Under the pieces are notes generated by a model that was not told where the DNA came from, did not search any database, and saw only the letters and a program-made list of their open reading frames with translations. From positions 2,914,001 to 2,978,000 of the forward strand of contig RQOL01000618.1 of assembly GCA_013076295.1 (NCBI GenBank): DNA of 64,000 nucleotides, written 5' to 3'. The translations under genes were made by a program, and so were the position numbers. This DNA comes from Sanderia malayensis. Taxonomy: Eukaryota; Cnidaria; Scyphozoa; Semaeostomeae; Pelagiidae. The number at the start of each line of letters is the position of its first letter. Position 1 is the first letter of the stretch. Shown in pieces: positions 27,801 to 38,147 of the stretch.

Positions 27801-29109
27801 CAAATTGAAGGATTGGTTGCCGATTACGATCTGAGTTTGGGTCATTTGATTGGTATTTTGCACCAGTTTTTCAAGAAGTTGGGTGAGCTACATTCCAAGT
27901 TCCACAAATTCATTTTTGTTTATTGTGTTTGTGTTTTTGTTTACTACATTTATCATGTTTATTTGTTTACTGACTGGTGATGCATGACTGTTTATTTCAG
28001 GAATAGAGAAGCTTCGTTTCAAGCCTGCTTTTAACCCTTACACAGAGCCAAGTATGGAAGTGTTCAGTTACCATGAAGGTTTGTTTTGTTTGCGCTTTCA
28101 TCTTCCTGAACTGACATCTAACCCGAACAAAGATCATTATCTCCCTTCATAGGCGCCGACTACGTGGGGGCTTGGGGGCTCAAGCCCCCTCCGGAAATTT
28201 CTATGGGGGGGCTCAGCCCCCCCATAGAAATTTTATTTATTTTATTTTTTATTTATATTTAATAAATTTTATTTATTTTATACCCACGTTTATTTTATTG
28301 AAGAAACACTAATCAAAGAATTGAACTGATGATACTGTAGACCATGATGTTATATCTGTTTTATTGCAATGTTTTGTGTTTTATTATACATAATACATAT
28401 GTATATTGTACGTTATTAAAAGTGACAGGGAATTTTTCTACCTTTTTATTTTTCCAATTTTTTTTTTAATTTTGAGCCCCCCCTGGGAAAAATAAAAGTC
28501 GGCGCCTATGTCTCCCTTTTTAACATACTTAAAGTTGATATGACGGTAAATCTGTCTTTCTATATCTTTTAGATCTTCCTTTTTTAACAACTTATTAACC
28601 CCTGTTTTTTTAACTCACAATATAGCGTTCTTCATTCGCATTTGCTTACGACACATAAACATATCTGCGCTCTTTTTTCTCCAGGTTTGAAAAAGTGGGT
28701 GGAAGTAGGCAACTCTGGAATATTTCGTCCTGAGATGTTGCTACCAATGGGTCTTCCAGAGAATGTTTCGGTCATCGCTTGGGGACTGTCACTTGAGAGG
28801 TAAGCGAGTCCATCCATATTTATACCGCAGTTTACCGAGTTTCACATGCTTTGCATGCTCTGACTCGGTATGATATGGTCTTGGAATACCTCCCAACCCG
28901 GGTTGCGAGACGACCTTGTGAATTTTAGGTTTATAGCGTTGTGTGTAGAAACCCATTGACTCTAGTGCATTATGGGCTTAAAATCTGATCTCGGTTTATG
29001 TTTTAGGCCGACAATGATTAAATACGGAATTTCAAACATTCGTGATCTGATTGGGCATAAAGTAAACCTCGATATGGTTCAACGTAATCCGATATGTAGA
29101 TTGGAATAG
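24829..29109 (+). CDS. FARSA: cytosolic phenylalanyl-tRNA synthetase alpha subunit
   Basis: Catalytic subunit of the alpha2beta2 enzyme that charges tRNA-Phe in the cytosol. Exons: 24829-24972, 25244-25381, 25702-25809, 25941-26059, 26165-26257, 26387-26515, 26627-26742, 27012-27102, 27246-27345, 27714-27882, 28001-28078, 28685-28799, 29007-29109 (500 residues; human 508). The N-terminal winged-helix region contains [16 protein letters not shown]. The class II catalytic domain follows: [41 protein letters not shown], motif 2 [36 protein letters not shown], and motif 3 [20 protein letters not shown]. The terminal block [20 protein letters not shown] matches human closely. All phases close. The intron 28079-28684 carries a hAT-type element. 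Confidence 0.97.
26815..26940. repeat. 24-bp minisatellite in FARSA intron
   Basis: About five imperfect copies of a unit containing CATTGAATTGAATTGTTTCG, in intron 26743-27011. Confidence 0.8.
28148..28510. mobile_element. hAT-type non-autonomous transposon with 8-bp target duplication
   Basis: 363-bp element in the FARSA intron. The ends are CATAGGCGCCGACT and its exact reverse complement AGTCGGCGCCTATG. It is flanked on both sides by TCTCCCTT (28140-28147 and 28511-28518), an 8-bp target site duplication typical of hAT transposition. The left half also contains G-rich and C-rich arms (GGGGGGCTCAGCCCCCCC). The interior is AT-rich and non-coding. Confidence 0.93.
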
Positions 29110-29560
29110 AGGTTTCGACGTTTCCACAACAACTGCCAAAAAGATCTACATATCATACGATAACTTTCAAATTTTAGGAATTCAATTATTGATGGAAATG
29201 ATAAAATACTTTCCATAGAAATAAGCTAGTAACTTTCCTTTCTAAATTTCACAAAATGTGTATACTCGTAAACTTGTTAGGACGAATAGCAGAAATAATT
29301 CATGCTCATTGTTACCCTGTGGCATGGATGACGTCATTCAATTTGTTCCTTTGCCTTCAAGGTCTTCTTTCCCACCGTGTCTGTCAGTTTGTCAGTCTAA
29401 AAGCATTCAACATGTAAATGTTGTCGCAACAATTCTTCAACATTTGTTTTATTGCAAAATGAGCATAGTGTTATATGAATAACACTCAGACCCTTGCTCA
29501 TTAATTCACTATAGATTCGTCACCTTTCGTTGATCTTTCGATATTCATAAATATTCGAAA
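29110..29560. other. 3' flank of FARSA before the satellite
   Basis: No gene recognised. A 74-codon frame at 29258-29482 has no domain and is not called. Confidence 0.5.
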
Positions 29561-31205
29561 CCTACTAATTAGGGCCTTCTGATCATTTTGAGACAGGTTT
29601 TAGCTCTCTAGGACAATTGGTTCAAAAGTTGGTCCCGAGGGTTTGCTGCAACAAATGAATTACTTTATGCATCCTCCATGAACGTTAAAACTCCCAAAAT
29701 GACATTTTGAAATAGACCGAAATTTGGCAAACAAATAGTCCAAACCTACTAATTAGGGCCTTCTGATCATTTTTAGGCAGGTTTTAGCTCTCTAGGACCA
29801 TTGGTTCAAACGTTGGTCCCGAGGGCTTGCTGCAACAAGTGAATTAGCTACTTTATGCATCCTCCATGAACGTTAAAACTCCCAAAATGACATTTTGAAA
29901 TAGACCTAAATTTGGCAAACAATTAGTCCAAACCTACTAATTAGGGCCTTCTGATCATTGTTAGGCAGGTTTTAGCTCTCTAGGACAATTGGTTCAAAAG
30001 TTGGTCCCGAGGGCTGGCTGCAACAAGTGAATTACTTTATGCATCCTCTATGAACGTTAAAACTCCCAAAGTGACATTTTGAAATAGACCGAAATTTGGC
30101 AAACAAATAGTCGAATCCTACTAATTAGCACCTTCTGATCAGTTTGAGACCATTTCCAGCCTTGTAGCATAAATATTTCAAAAGTTGGCCTCTGGCGAGG
30201 TCTTGCCCCAACTGACATTTCCTATCATACATTAAGCTAGGGTTACAAAAATCAAATTTGGAAATAGATCGAAATGTCACTCACAAGGGGTCGAATCCTA
30301 CTAATTAGGACCTTCTGATCAGTTTGAGACCATTCCCAGTCTTCTAGCATAAATATTGCAAAAGTTGGCCCCTGGCGAGGTCTTGCCCCAACTGTAATAC
30401 ATTACCTATCATACATTAAGCTAGGGTTAGAAAAATCAAATTTAGAAATAGATCGAAATGTCACTCACAAGGGGTCGAATCCTACTAATTAGGACCTTCT
30501 GATCAGTTTGAGACCATTCCCAGTCTTCTAGCATAAATATTGCAAAAGTTGGCCCCTGGCGAGGTCTTGCCCCAACTGTAATACATTACCTATCATACAT
30601 TAAGCTAGGGTTAGAAAAATCAAATTTAGAAATAGATCGAAATTTCACTCACATGGGGTCGAATCTTACTAATTAGCACCTTCTGATTAATTTGAGACCA
30701 TTGCCAGCCTTCCAGCATTAATATTTCAAAAGTTGGCCTCTGGCGAGGTCTTGCCCCAACTGAAATACATCACCTATCATACATTAAGCTAGGGTTACAA
30801 AAATCAAATTTGGAAATAGATCGAAATTTCACTCACAAGGGGTCGAATCTTACTAATTAGCACCTTCTGATCAGTTTGAGACCTTTCCCAACCTTCTAGC
30901 ACAAATATTTCAAATGTTGGCTCCTGGCGAGGTCTTGCCCCAACTGAAATAGCTACTCCATGAACGTTCAAATGCCCAAAATGCCATTTTGAAATAGACC
31001 AAAGTTTGGCAAGAAAATAGTCGAAACCTACTAATTAGGGCCTTCTAATCATTTTGAGACAGGTTTCAGGTCACTAGGACAATTGGTTCAAAAGTTGGTC
31101 CCGAGGGCTGGCTGCAACAAGTCAATTAGCTACTTTATGTATACTCCATGAACGTTCATATTCCCAAAATGATATTATGAAATAGACCGAAATTTGTCTA
31201 ACAAA
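29560..31205. repeat. satellite array, about nine units of 174-188 bp
   Basis: Tandem units each opening near CCTACTAATTAG(G/C), at about 29571, 29745, 29933, 30117, 30297, 30481, 30665, 30849 and 31027. Subtype A carries GGTTTTAGCTCTCTAGGAC and GGTCCCGAGGG; subtype B carries CTTCTAGCATAAATATT and CTGGCGAGGTCTTGCCCCAA. The order is A-A-A-B-B-B-B-B-A, with the eighth unit starting as B and finishing as A. A single copy lies in a receptor intron at about 44389-44530. Confidence 0.93.
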
Positions 31206-31673
31206 GTAACCAGGGTCTTCTGACGACTTGAGGAGAAGATTTTTGGGCGGATGATTTGAAAGTCAGGAAAAGACTGACAAAATTCGGCACGAACTTTGAA
31301 CTTGTACACGTGTGTAGATGAACTGCAGAATTGTTATTCGTTATATTTAAGGATTACACTCCAATTTCTATGGACGAAACCCGAAAGTGATATTTTTGTT
31401 CGTAAACCCCCAATGAACTAGAACATTTTAATTTGTTTCCTTTTAGCAAGGATGATTTCCGTTCCGATTCAAGAGTGAAGCCCCTTGGGCATTAGTTTAC
31501 TGTAGATTTGGGGAATTTTTCTATTGCTTTCCATAAGGGAGGGGGGATGTTTCGAATCGCAATCATTTGCTAGTCAGCCTTGGATAATATTACTTTCCAA
31601 TTGAAGCAAGAAGACTTGCTTGGATAAAATGAACTTGTAAAATCGAAATCCATGCATGAATAAGAATTGTTAC

Positions 31674-32082
31674 TGTACACTCATTTTGCTTTATAAGCAA
31701 CTGCTTTATAAGCAAGGCAGCACTCGGCAAGGAAAAAAGTTAAGCAATTTTAGTACTGGATTGAAGACTGCTAAGCAATTTGAAAAAATATATTTTCAGT
31801 ATTTAACAGGAAATGTGAACTGACACCATCTTACTAACATGAATAACCTGTGAAAGCGTTATCTGCCCTCAATACTTGTTGACTTTCAATACTTACCAAT
31901 TATCAAACCGTTTTCAGTTTCTTTAACCACAATTATAATCTATTTTCAAAAAACACGAACAAGAAGTTGCTAGAAGTAAGCAATTGCTAAGCAATTTTGA
32001 GTACTCAAATTCGCCTTCCAGCTAAGCAATTTTTAGTACTGAGCCCGAGTTGAAATTGCTTATAAAATAAAATGAGTGTAAC
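31674..32082. mobile_element. MITE with TIR ACACTCATTTT..TTTATAAGCAA
   Basis: About 409 bp with imperfect terminal inverted repeats: left ACACTCATTTTGCTTTATAA, right TTATAAAATAAAATGAGTGT. The interior has repeated TTAGTACT and TAAGCAATTTT motifs. An inverted copy lies at 35345-35632. Confidence 0.8.
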
Positions 32083-32233
32083 ACAGATATTTAAATGCGA
32101 TAGTTTTTATTGTTACTGTTAACTTTGTATTTGTTCTTTATACTTTGCTTTTCGACTTTTCTCCCTCGTGGCCAGCTTTCTTTTTTTTGCCTAGCAGCAA
32201 GTCTACAACAGAAGTGGGAAATAGGTCCTTTAT

Positions 32234-32368
32234 AGCCCTGTTTACATTATGCAAAACTAACCTGGGTTGAACCCCTGTTCAAACTTAATGGTGTTAGATT
32301 CCTTGTAGTGTAAACGAAAACCAACCCGGGCTCAACCCAGGTTAGTTTTACAACGTGTAAACAGGGCT
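32234..32368. mobile_element. MITE with TIR AGCCCTGTTTACA
   Basis: 135 bp. The ends AGCCCTGTTTACA and TGTAAACAGGGCT are perfect inverses, flanked by TAT on both sides (3-bp duplication, PIF/Harbinger-like by size). Internal AACCTGGGTTGAACCC is partly inverted at the other end. A degenerate relative lies at 53569-53645. Confidence 0.83.
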
Positions 32369-32414
32369 TATGTCCATTTGGCTCATAGAGTGTGCTTGTT
32401 TTGCTCATCTAAGT

Positions 32415-35400
32415 CTATTCTAAGTTATAGTAATCCGACAATGTCAGCTGCAATTGAGGATTAGTAACATTAGCTGGCTTACCGCATCCATACACCCCCA
32501 CAATAATCTGTTTCACTTTTTTACTATCGATTGGTTTGATAGTGAGGTATCTTGCAAGGAATGGCTTGAACAGCGTGTGAGATCTGGCTCTGTGATTGCT
32601 GTAGAAAAGCTGGAAACGAAATTTAGGCACATGTGATTGATCAAATCTCTATTGCATAAATAATTACAGTCAACTCTGTCTAATTCGAACACCCTGGGGA
32701 AGCTTGAAAATGTTCGAATTACAAACAGTTCGAATTATAGAGGTTTGTGTTATAAGAATTGGTTCATTGGTGATCCTTGAAGGGACAGAAAAGTTCATTC
32801 GAATTAGATAAAGTTTGAATTATGCGAGTTCGAACTATGCAGATTTGACTGTAGTCAGATTATTGTAGTTACTACTGGTTGATTGAAATTGCCAGCATAA
32901 AACCCACCGCCTTTGTGTTATATTCTTCATAATTTGTCCAATCTTTTTTCCCATCTGAGCTGTACGCAATCGTAAAGCGTTTTTTTCTGATCGCGCCTTT
33001 GCCATAAATATGAATATTAGTAATAAGTTTATTCGCTTTCAAATCAACGTCGATTGCGTTGCTGTTGCTATATTCAACTGGTTCTATCAACTCACTCATG
33101 TCGTCTTCGTCATCTGTGAATAAGAAATCAGAAGTTCAACATTCTGCTTGTCACGTTTAGGATTTCACGTGCACAACTAAAAAACGGTGGAATTTCGATT
33201 TTGCGAACCCTATGGATACCAGGGCCTCTAGTATAATTCAGAGAACTCGAACCCCCGATAACTTCGACTGATTTTCTCCACCCCCCTAGTGGTTTGAGCT
33301 ATGGGGTGGAAAGTACCGTAGCCACGCAGGGAATTCAACATCTGGTCCCATGTGAAAACACATCTCGACAAGCACCTGACCAAATTCTTATCGTTCAAGT
33401 TTACACCGAACAATCTTTCGTGGAATTGACGTGATTTGTGTGCATAAGTTACTTTTAAACAATGTGACTATTCTTTTATTTACACTCCTGGTACAGGTTT
33501 AAATTTACTAATTCCTTTTAACATCAACGCTCATGGGAGTAGGTACGATATAAGTACGGCCGAGTTTTCACTCAAGTTCAGTTGCAATAGGAGAGAAACA
33601 GGGGCAGGGCACACACATGACATGTCATTTTGATAACAATAATAATCATCATAATCATCATGAAAACATGTAATTATTAACACACCGTCAAGACCTGGCA
33701 TTGTGACGTCATCATTATTGGTCATCCTTGAATGACCCATTTTGAAGAACTTTGCTGTGCTCACGTGGGTCAAGAGTTTTGGTATTGGGCAGCCTGGGGC
33801 AGAGAGAGGAGAAAAGTATAGATGACAAATGTGCAATCATAATGGCCACGTTGTGTTGAATTCTGAGCAGAGCTGAAATCTGCAGAAGTTTGTTTGAAGG
33901 AAGAGACTCAAAGAGAGCCTTCAAAAGCTGGTACAAAAATGCCTATAAAGGATGGTTCAGATGCTGCTTATAAAGGATGATTCAGATGAAGAAGATGCTT
34001 TAAAAAGTACATGTAGAATATTACTCGAAGAAGACCTGTATATAACCCATGAAACATACACACAGGCGAGAAAGTAAGGTATTTTGTTCTCTTACATGTC
34101 ACTTTTTTATGAAATTCTTTTCCTTCGTTGACTGTTTCGAAGTCGATGCTATCCGAGTTTAAGCGGCATTTCCAGCATCGTTGTGACGTCATGCAAATAT
34201 ACCTGTTGCAGTGAAACGGGCCACGAGCATGCGGCAATGTTCTAGTGTCATTCAAGCTGTAGTAGTAGAAACGAGTGTCTCTCCTTCCCAGGGGACACTG
34301 CGCATCTGAAATGGACAATTAGTTATTCAGAAGTGCAGGGGGGGAAGAAGGTTGTGCGAGTAATTGTGGTGCCTTGTGATTAAGTTCAAATCACGTAATT
34401 AGTAAAATCACAACAATCAATAAATTAAGAGTTGATCTTCATCTTTGTTCGAAAGCATTTATATATGATTGATGTAGACTGTTTGTTTGCAGGCTCCTCA
34501 AGGAATTAAATACAATCATAAAAGTAAACATGGGATATGATGAGGATTTTGCAAAGATTCAACGTGGAAAAGGTTGATTGGAATGGAACTAGAGTGATAT
34601 CTGAATGGAATAGAAATGGAATAGATATTGAATAGACTGACCTTCACACGCCAAGTCATCCATATTGTTTTGGGTAAGTCGCTCATACTTGTTTGTACCA
34701 CTCTTCAATCTGCACTCCCAGCAATAGTCCCCTTTCCAACATCTTTGGTTGTTACATTGGATATTTGTTATTGAATCAGCCCAAACTGCAGGTCTTATCT
34801 TGCCTTTGATGATCTTGTATTCCCCGTGCAGCCGACATGTTTCTTGTCTGCCTCTGTCTAAAATAACAGACCGAAAAACTTCCATTTATGGCTCAATATT
34901 AAATTATGTTTATGGTTATTCGTACAGTGGACGGTACAACGATTGATTGAAGAATACTTTACGGACTTAACGATAAAATGAACCTTGCAGCTACAACAAA
35001 TCTGAAGGTTAAATATAAGCAAAAAAGAAAAATTGTGCGCATCCGTAATCAGCGCTGGATTCCCACCCTTAGCAACACCCTAGACTCTTGGGTGTTGCAC
35101 TACCACGAGCTCTTGCGAGTACATATTAGATGAAGTCTAACTCTCGAGCATCATGGCGGAGCCACTGAAATCCAAAGATTTTGTTCACCCGAAAGTGGAA
35201 ATGTGGCTGGTGCGGGGATTCGAACCGCTACCTTCGGCCTGGCGGGCCGACGCCTTATCCATAAGGCTAACCAGTCACGCTTATAAAAGGTGTCATAAGG
35301 TCTTGTTTTCAGAAGTTTTTGATGCATCCGTAGTATTTGTATAGTGTTACACGCATTTTTTTATAAGCAATTTCAACTCGGGCTCAGTACTAAAAATTGC

Positions 35401-36789
35401 TTAGCTGGAAGGCAAATTTGAGTACTCAAAATTGCTTAGCAATTGCTTAACTATTTGTTTCTGTAACGCTTGCACAGGTTATTCCTGTTAATGAGATGAT
35501 GTCAGTTCACATTTCCTGCTAAGTACTGAAAATACAATTTTTCAAATTGCTCAGCAGTCTTAAAATTGCTTAACTTTTTGCCTTCCCGAGTACTGCCTTG
35601 CTTATAAAGCAGTTGCTTATAAAAATATGTACGTAATTAATACAGCCAAATCTGCATAGTTGGAACCCGTGCAGTTCGAACTTTATCTAACCCGAACGAC
35701 ATTCTCCGTCCCTTCAAGGATCACTAAAGAAATAGCTCTTACAAACAAACCTCTATAATTCGAACTTGTTGTAATTCGCACATTCTCACGCTTCCCCAGG
35801 GTGTTCGAATTAGACAGAGTTAACTGTAGTAAACAATATACACCCATTTTTTAAAAAGAAACTATTTTTAAGAAACCTTAGAGCCATACTTTCAATACTT
35901 TAGAAACTTTGGTAGGAGACTTTGTGTAGCTCAAAAAGTTAAAAAAATCTTTCCATGTTGTCTAGCGTTTTTTAGTTTTGTTTTTTTGTTCCCAGTTACA
36001 TTTTTTAGAAAGATATTTTAGTATTTTTGTGATGCATTTTATGCTTTTCTGTCCAATTCATGTTTGGCAGTAACAAAAGATAAAGAGAAGACGATGAATT
36101 ATGGGAAATTAGGCTTGGGTGTTAAGAAACTAGCCGAGAAACTTTTCGTGCCATAAACAGGGTGAAATCTAAGAATCTCTTGTACGACGATTTTGCACAG
36201 AGTTCGAATTACACGAGTTCGAACTATGCAGATTTGACTGTATTAATGTTGTTTAGTCGTTTATTTACAGCAGTTCAAATTTTATTACCCAAAACTCTTG
36301 TTTTTTGCGATATTTTTGCCTTGGATTAACGAGAAGCCTAGCCCTTGTCGAGTCAAGCAATTTCAAATTCCTTATAACGGGGCTTCACTCGCATAAAGTG
36401 AAAACAGTGTTTAATGAATTAAACTGCTTGAAGATAACGTACAAGTTTGCGACCACAGGTTCAATGTGAACACAGTTCAACCTCGAGTATACTGAGGGAA
36501 GGGAAATGTGTTAGAAGTAACAATTCGTGACTCGAAACCTTTGAGCAAACATTTCAAGTTGACTTCAAAGAAGACGGGATGAACATTACCTAAAGAACAC
36601 AAAACAACATCTATACTAGTATTAACAAAAACTATAAACGTATATAGCAGTTATTGTCTTACATGATATCGATCTTTTCCTTCTTGCTTCGCTGTCGCCA
36701 AGACTGGAAACTCTTCGCCTTCTTCGCCAAGACTCACAACAGCTCACAAGCAATAATATCAAAACACATAGGCGTAGAACTGAGACCAT
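32415..36789 (-). CDS. secreted cysteine-rich protein with C-terminal discoidin (F5/8C)-like domain
   Basis: Six exons on the minus strand: 36663-36789, 34642-34857, 34096-34305, 33686-33793, 32876-33113, 32415-32598 (360 residues; phases close exactly). Start chosen at 36789 because it gives a signal peptide (MVSVLRLCVLILLLVSCCES), followed by basic runs RRRRR and RRKR that could be furin sites. Residues about 50-115 and 116-183 are two related modules of unknown type: each begins with a Cys, has a later C-x(2,3)-[RI]C pair, and ends in CWECRL or CWKCRL. From about 185 to 337 comes a diverged discoidin-like domain: AIDVDLKANKLITNIHIYGK, FTIAYSSDGKKDWTNYEEY, FKPFLARYLTIKP and a closing VGVYGC. 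Such domains usually bind lipids, glycans or matrix. Function unknown. The exon 5 donor (GTAGTA) was chosen for phase and best domain fit. Confidence 0.78.
32667..32851. mobile_element. TA-flanked MITE (Tc1/mariner-pogo type)
   Basis: 185-bp element between TA dinucleotides, in the last intron of the discoidin gene. The ends CAGTCAACTCTG and CAGATTTGACTG are imperfect inverses; the interior has several TTCGAATTA motifs in both orientations. Best copy of a family also at 35643, 56097 and, decayed, at 7925 and 36199. Confidence 0.87.
35203..35278 (-). tRNA. tRNA-like sequence, probably a tRNA pseudogene or SINE head
   Basis: On the minus strand a 76-base cloverleaf-like sequence has an acceptor stem GTGACTG/CAGCCAC (one mismatch), D-arm GCCTTATGGATAAGGC, anticodon stem TCGGC/GCCGA with loop CCGCCAG (formal anticodon GCC, Gly) and a perfect B box GGTTCGAATCC. 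The D-arm region resembles tRNA-Arg. Against function: C instead of U at position 33, mismatches in the T stem, and a location inside a repeat-rich intron. A SINE head or dead tRNA is more likely than an active gene. Confidence 0.5.
35345..35632. mobile_element. inverted copy of the 31674-32082 MITE
   Basis: In the first intron of the discoidin gene. It starts GTTACACGCATTTTTTTATA, continues with GGGCTCAGTACTAAAAATTG (the reverse complement of the 31674 element's right part) and ends CAGTTGCTTATAAAAATATG. About 120 bp shorter than its mate. Confidence 0.8.
35643..35826. mobile_element. TA-flanked MITE, inverted copy of 32667 family
   Basis: Between TA dinucleotides. The left end CAGCCAAATCTGCATAG and right end ACAGAGTTAACTG match the 32667 element read backwards. 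It sits directly beside the 35345-35632 element. Confidence 0.85.
36199..36240. mobile_element. terminal fragment of the 32667 MITE family
   Basis: Only the right end remains: AGTTCGAATTACACGAG, GAACTATGCAGATTTGACTG then TA. The left end is missing. Confidence 0.75.
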
Positions 36790-38147
36790 TATGCTGGGAT
36801 GCAGGTTCCACACTGGGTTGCAATAAACTTCAAAGGCTGGATAAAACGCGTTGGTCTTTTGTAGCAGTCGATGTTCTTCTCTTACGAAACGAGCCACCGA
36901 CCTCTGCGAGTGAGTGCTCTCCTGGAAACTGGTTTTTTCACTTGAATATGTTTTCGATGCTCATTTATTTATCCGGATGTGTTTGCTCATGTGACGAATA
37001 AAATAGTCTAAAAAAATGGAACCGCTACTATTAATGTTGATTTGCCATAGCCGTATTTTTTAAATCATGCTCGGCGTTTTTAATTAATGTTCTATTCAAA
37101 TCATTTGTTGTTTACGTGCAATTCAAGGCAAATTATATGCTTCCCGTGTTTTGCCCGCACGTGTATATAATGCCTTCGTGTGCTGTTTTCTTACTTTGCT
37201 AGAATTCTCGCCTAAAGACAACAACATGGTCATCTGAGTAATGAAAGCAGAAGAGCATTTTACATTCGCACTGAGAATTGGCAGGTGAGCAAAGAAATAA
37301 ATCCAATATGTACATCGTAGTGTTTAGCCTGGCTTTGACAAAATCCCATTGCAAGCATGTACGTCACAGGGTCGAAGAGAGGGGGTCACAATCCCCTAAT
37401 ATTACAGAAGATTAAATTCCCCTCCCTTTTTCAAAATGCTCCCTTTCTAAATCACCCCCTCAAATTTAAAACGTTTCGGGTTTACATATTAGATATTAAT
37501 CGGTGTTAGACAATATTTGATTTGTTCGCTCATCATACAGTAAATACGAAAGATATAAATAAGAATGAAAATACACATCAATTAATCTCCTATTTGATCG
37601 TTTTGTTGCTACAGTTCAAATTGAAAACGGTCCAGTCACATCGCCAAAAGGCAACACCCTTATTACGAATCAGCCAATCAGAGATTCGTCTGCCAGTCAC
37701 GTGATTTGATATCGATGTGCATGAATGAAAATTCATGTTTGGTGAGTTTAATTTTTATTGCGATTATATCCATAAGGTACCTCATTATCAACAAGACTTG
37801 TTAACGCCCAGGGCGGTTATTTATGTACAAATATGGTTATCCATTTGTCGGGTTAGCTCTTTTGAAATACTGGCACTAAAATGTCACATTTTGAGTTTGT
37901 TTTCCCAATATTGAAAAAACAAGCATGTTTCTAAGCAACTGAAAATATCTTTGAAAAATGTTGTTGACCGAACACGTGGTCTGTGACTACGTGTTCGGTA
38001 AACACGTGTTCTATCATTCACCTTGGTATGGCAGTCAGTTAAAACACTTGCATTTTGTTGACAATACATGGTGCAACTTAAGTGGATTATAAGTGGAATT
38101 GCCAAGCTTTACCGAGTGGGACTTGATTCTACGGATGCGAGAGGATA
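36790..38147. other. divergent promoter region between two genes
   Basis: Separates the minus-strand discoidin gene from the plus-strand type II membrane protein gene, so it should hold both promoters. A TATATAA lies near 37164, and an E-box-rich inverted repeat lies at 37967-38008. Frames here have no recognisable domain. Confidence 0.55.
37967..38008. promoter_or_regulatory. inverted repeat with CACGTG E-boxes upstream of the 38148 gene
   Basis: ACCGAACACGT (37967-37977) and ACGTGTTCGGT (37989-37999) are a perfect 11-bp inverted repeat 11 bases apart. CACGTG occurs at 37973 and again at 38003 (AAACACGTGTT). It lies about 140 bases before the start codon at 38148. A bHLH-type binding site is inference; it could also be a transposon end. 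Confidence 0.45.

Larger units (their letters stand above)
31206..32414. other. intergenic region holding two inverted-repeat elements
   Basis: Lies between the satellite and the 3' end of the minus-strand discoidin gene. It holds the elements at 31674-32082 and 32234-32368; no gene seen. Confidence 0.6.

Noticed and set aside
36654..37001. 115-residue plus-strand frame
   Set aside because: Overlaps the signal-peptide exon of the minus-strand discoidin gene and has no recognisable domain.
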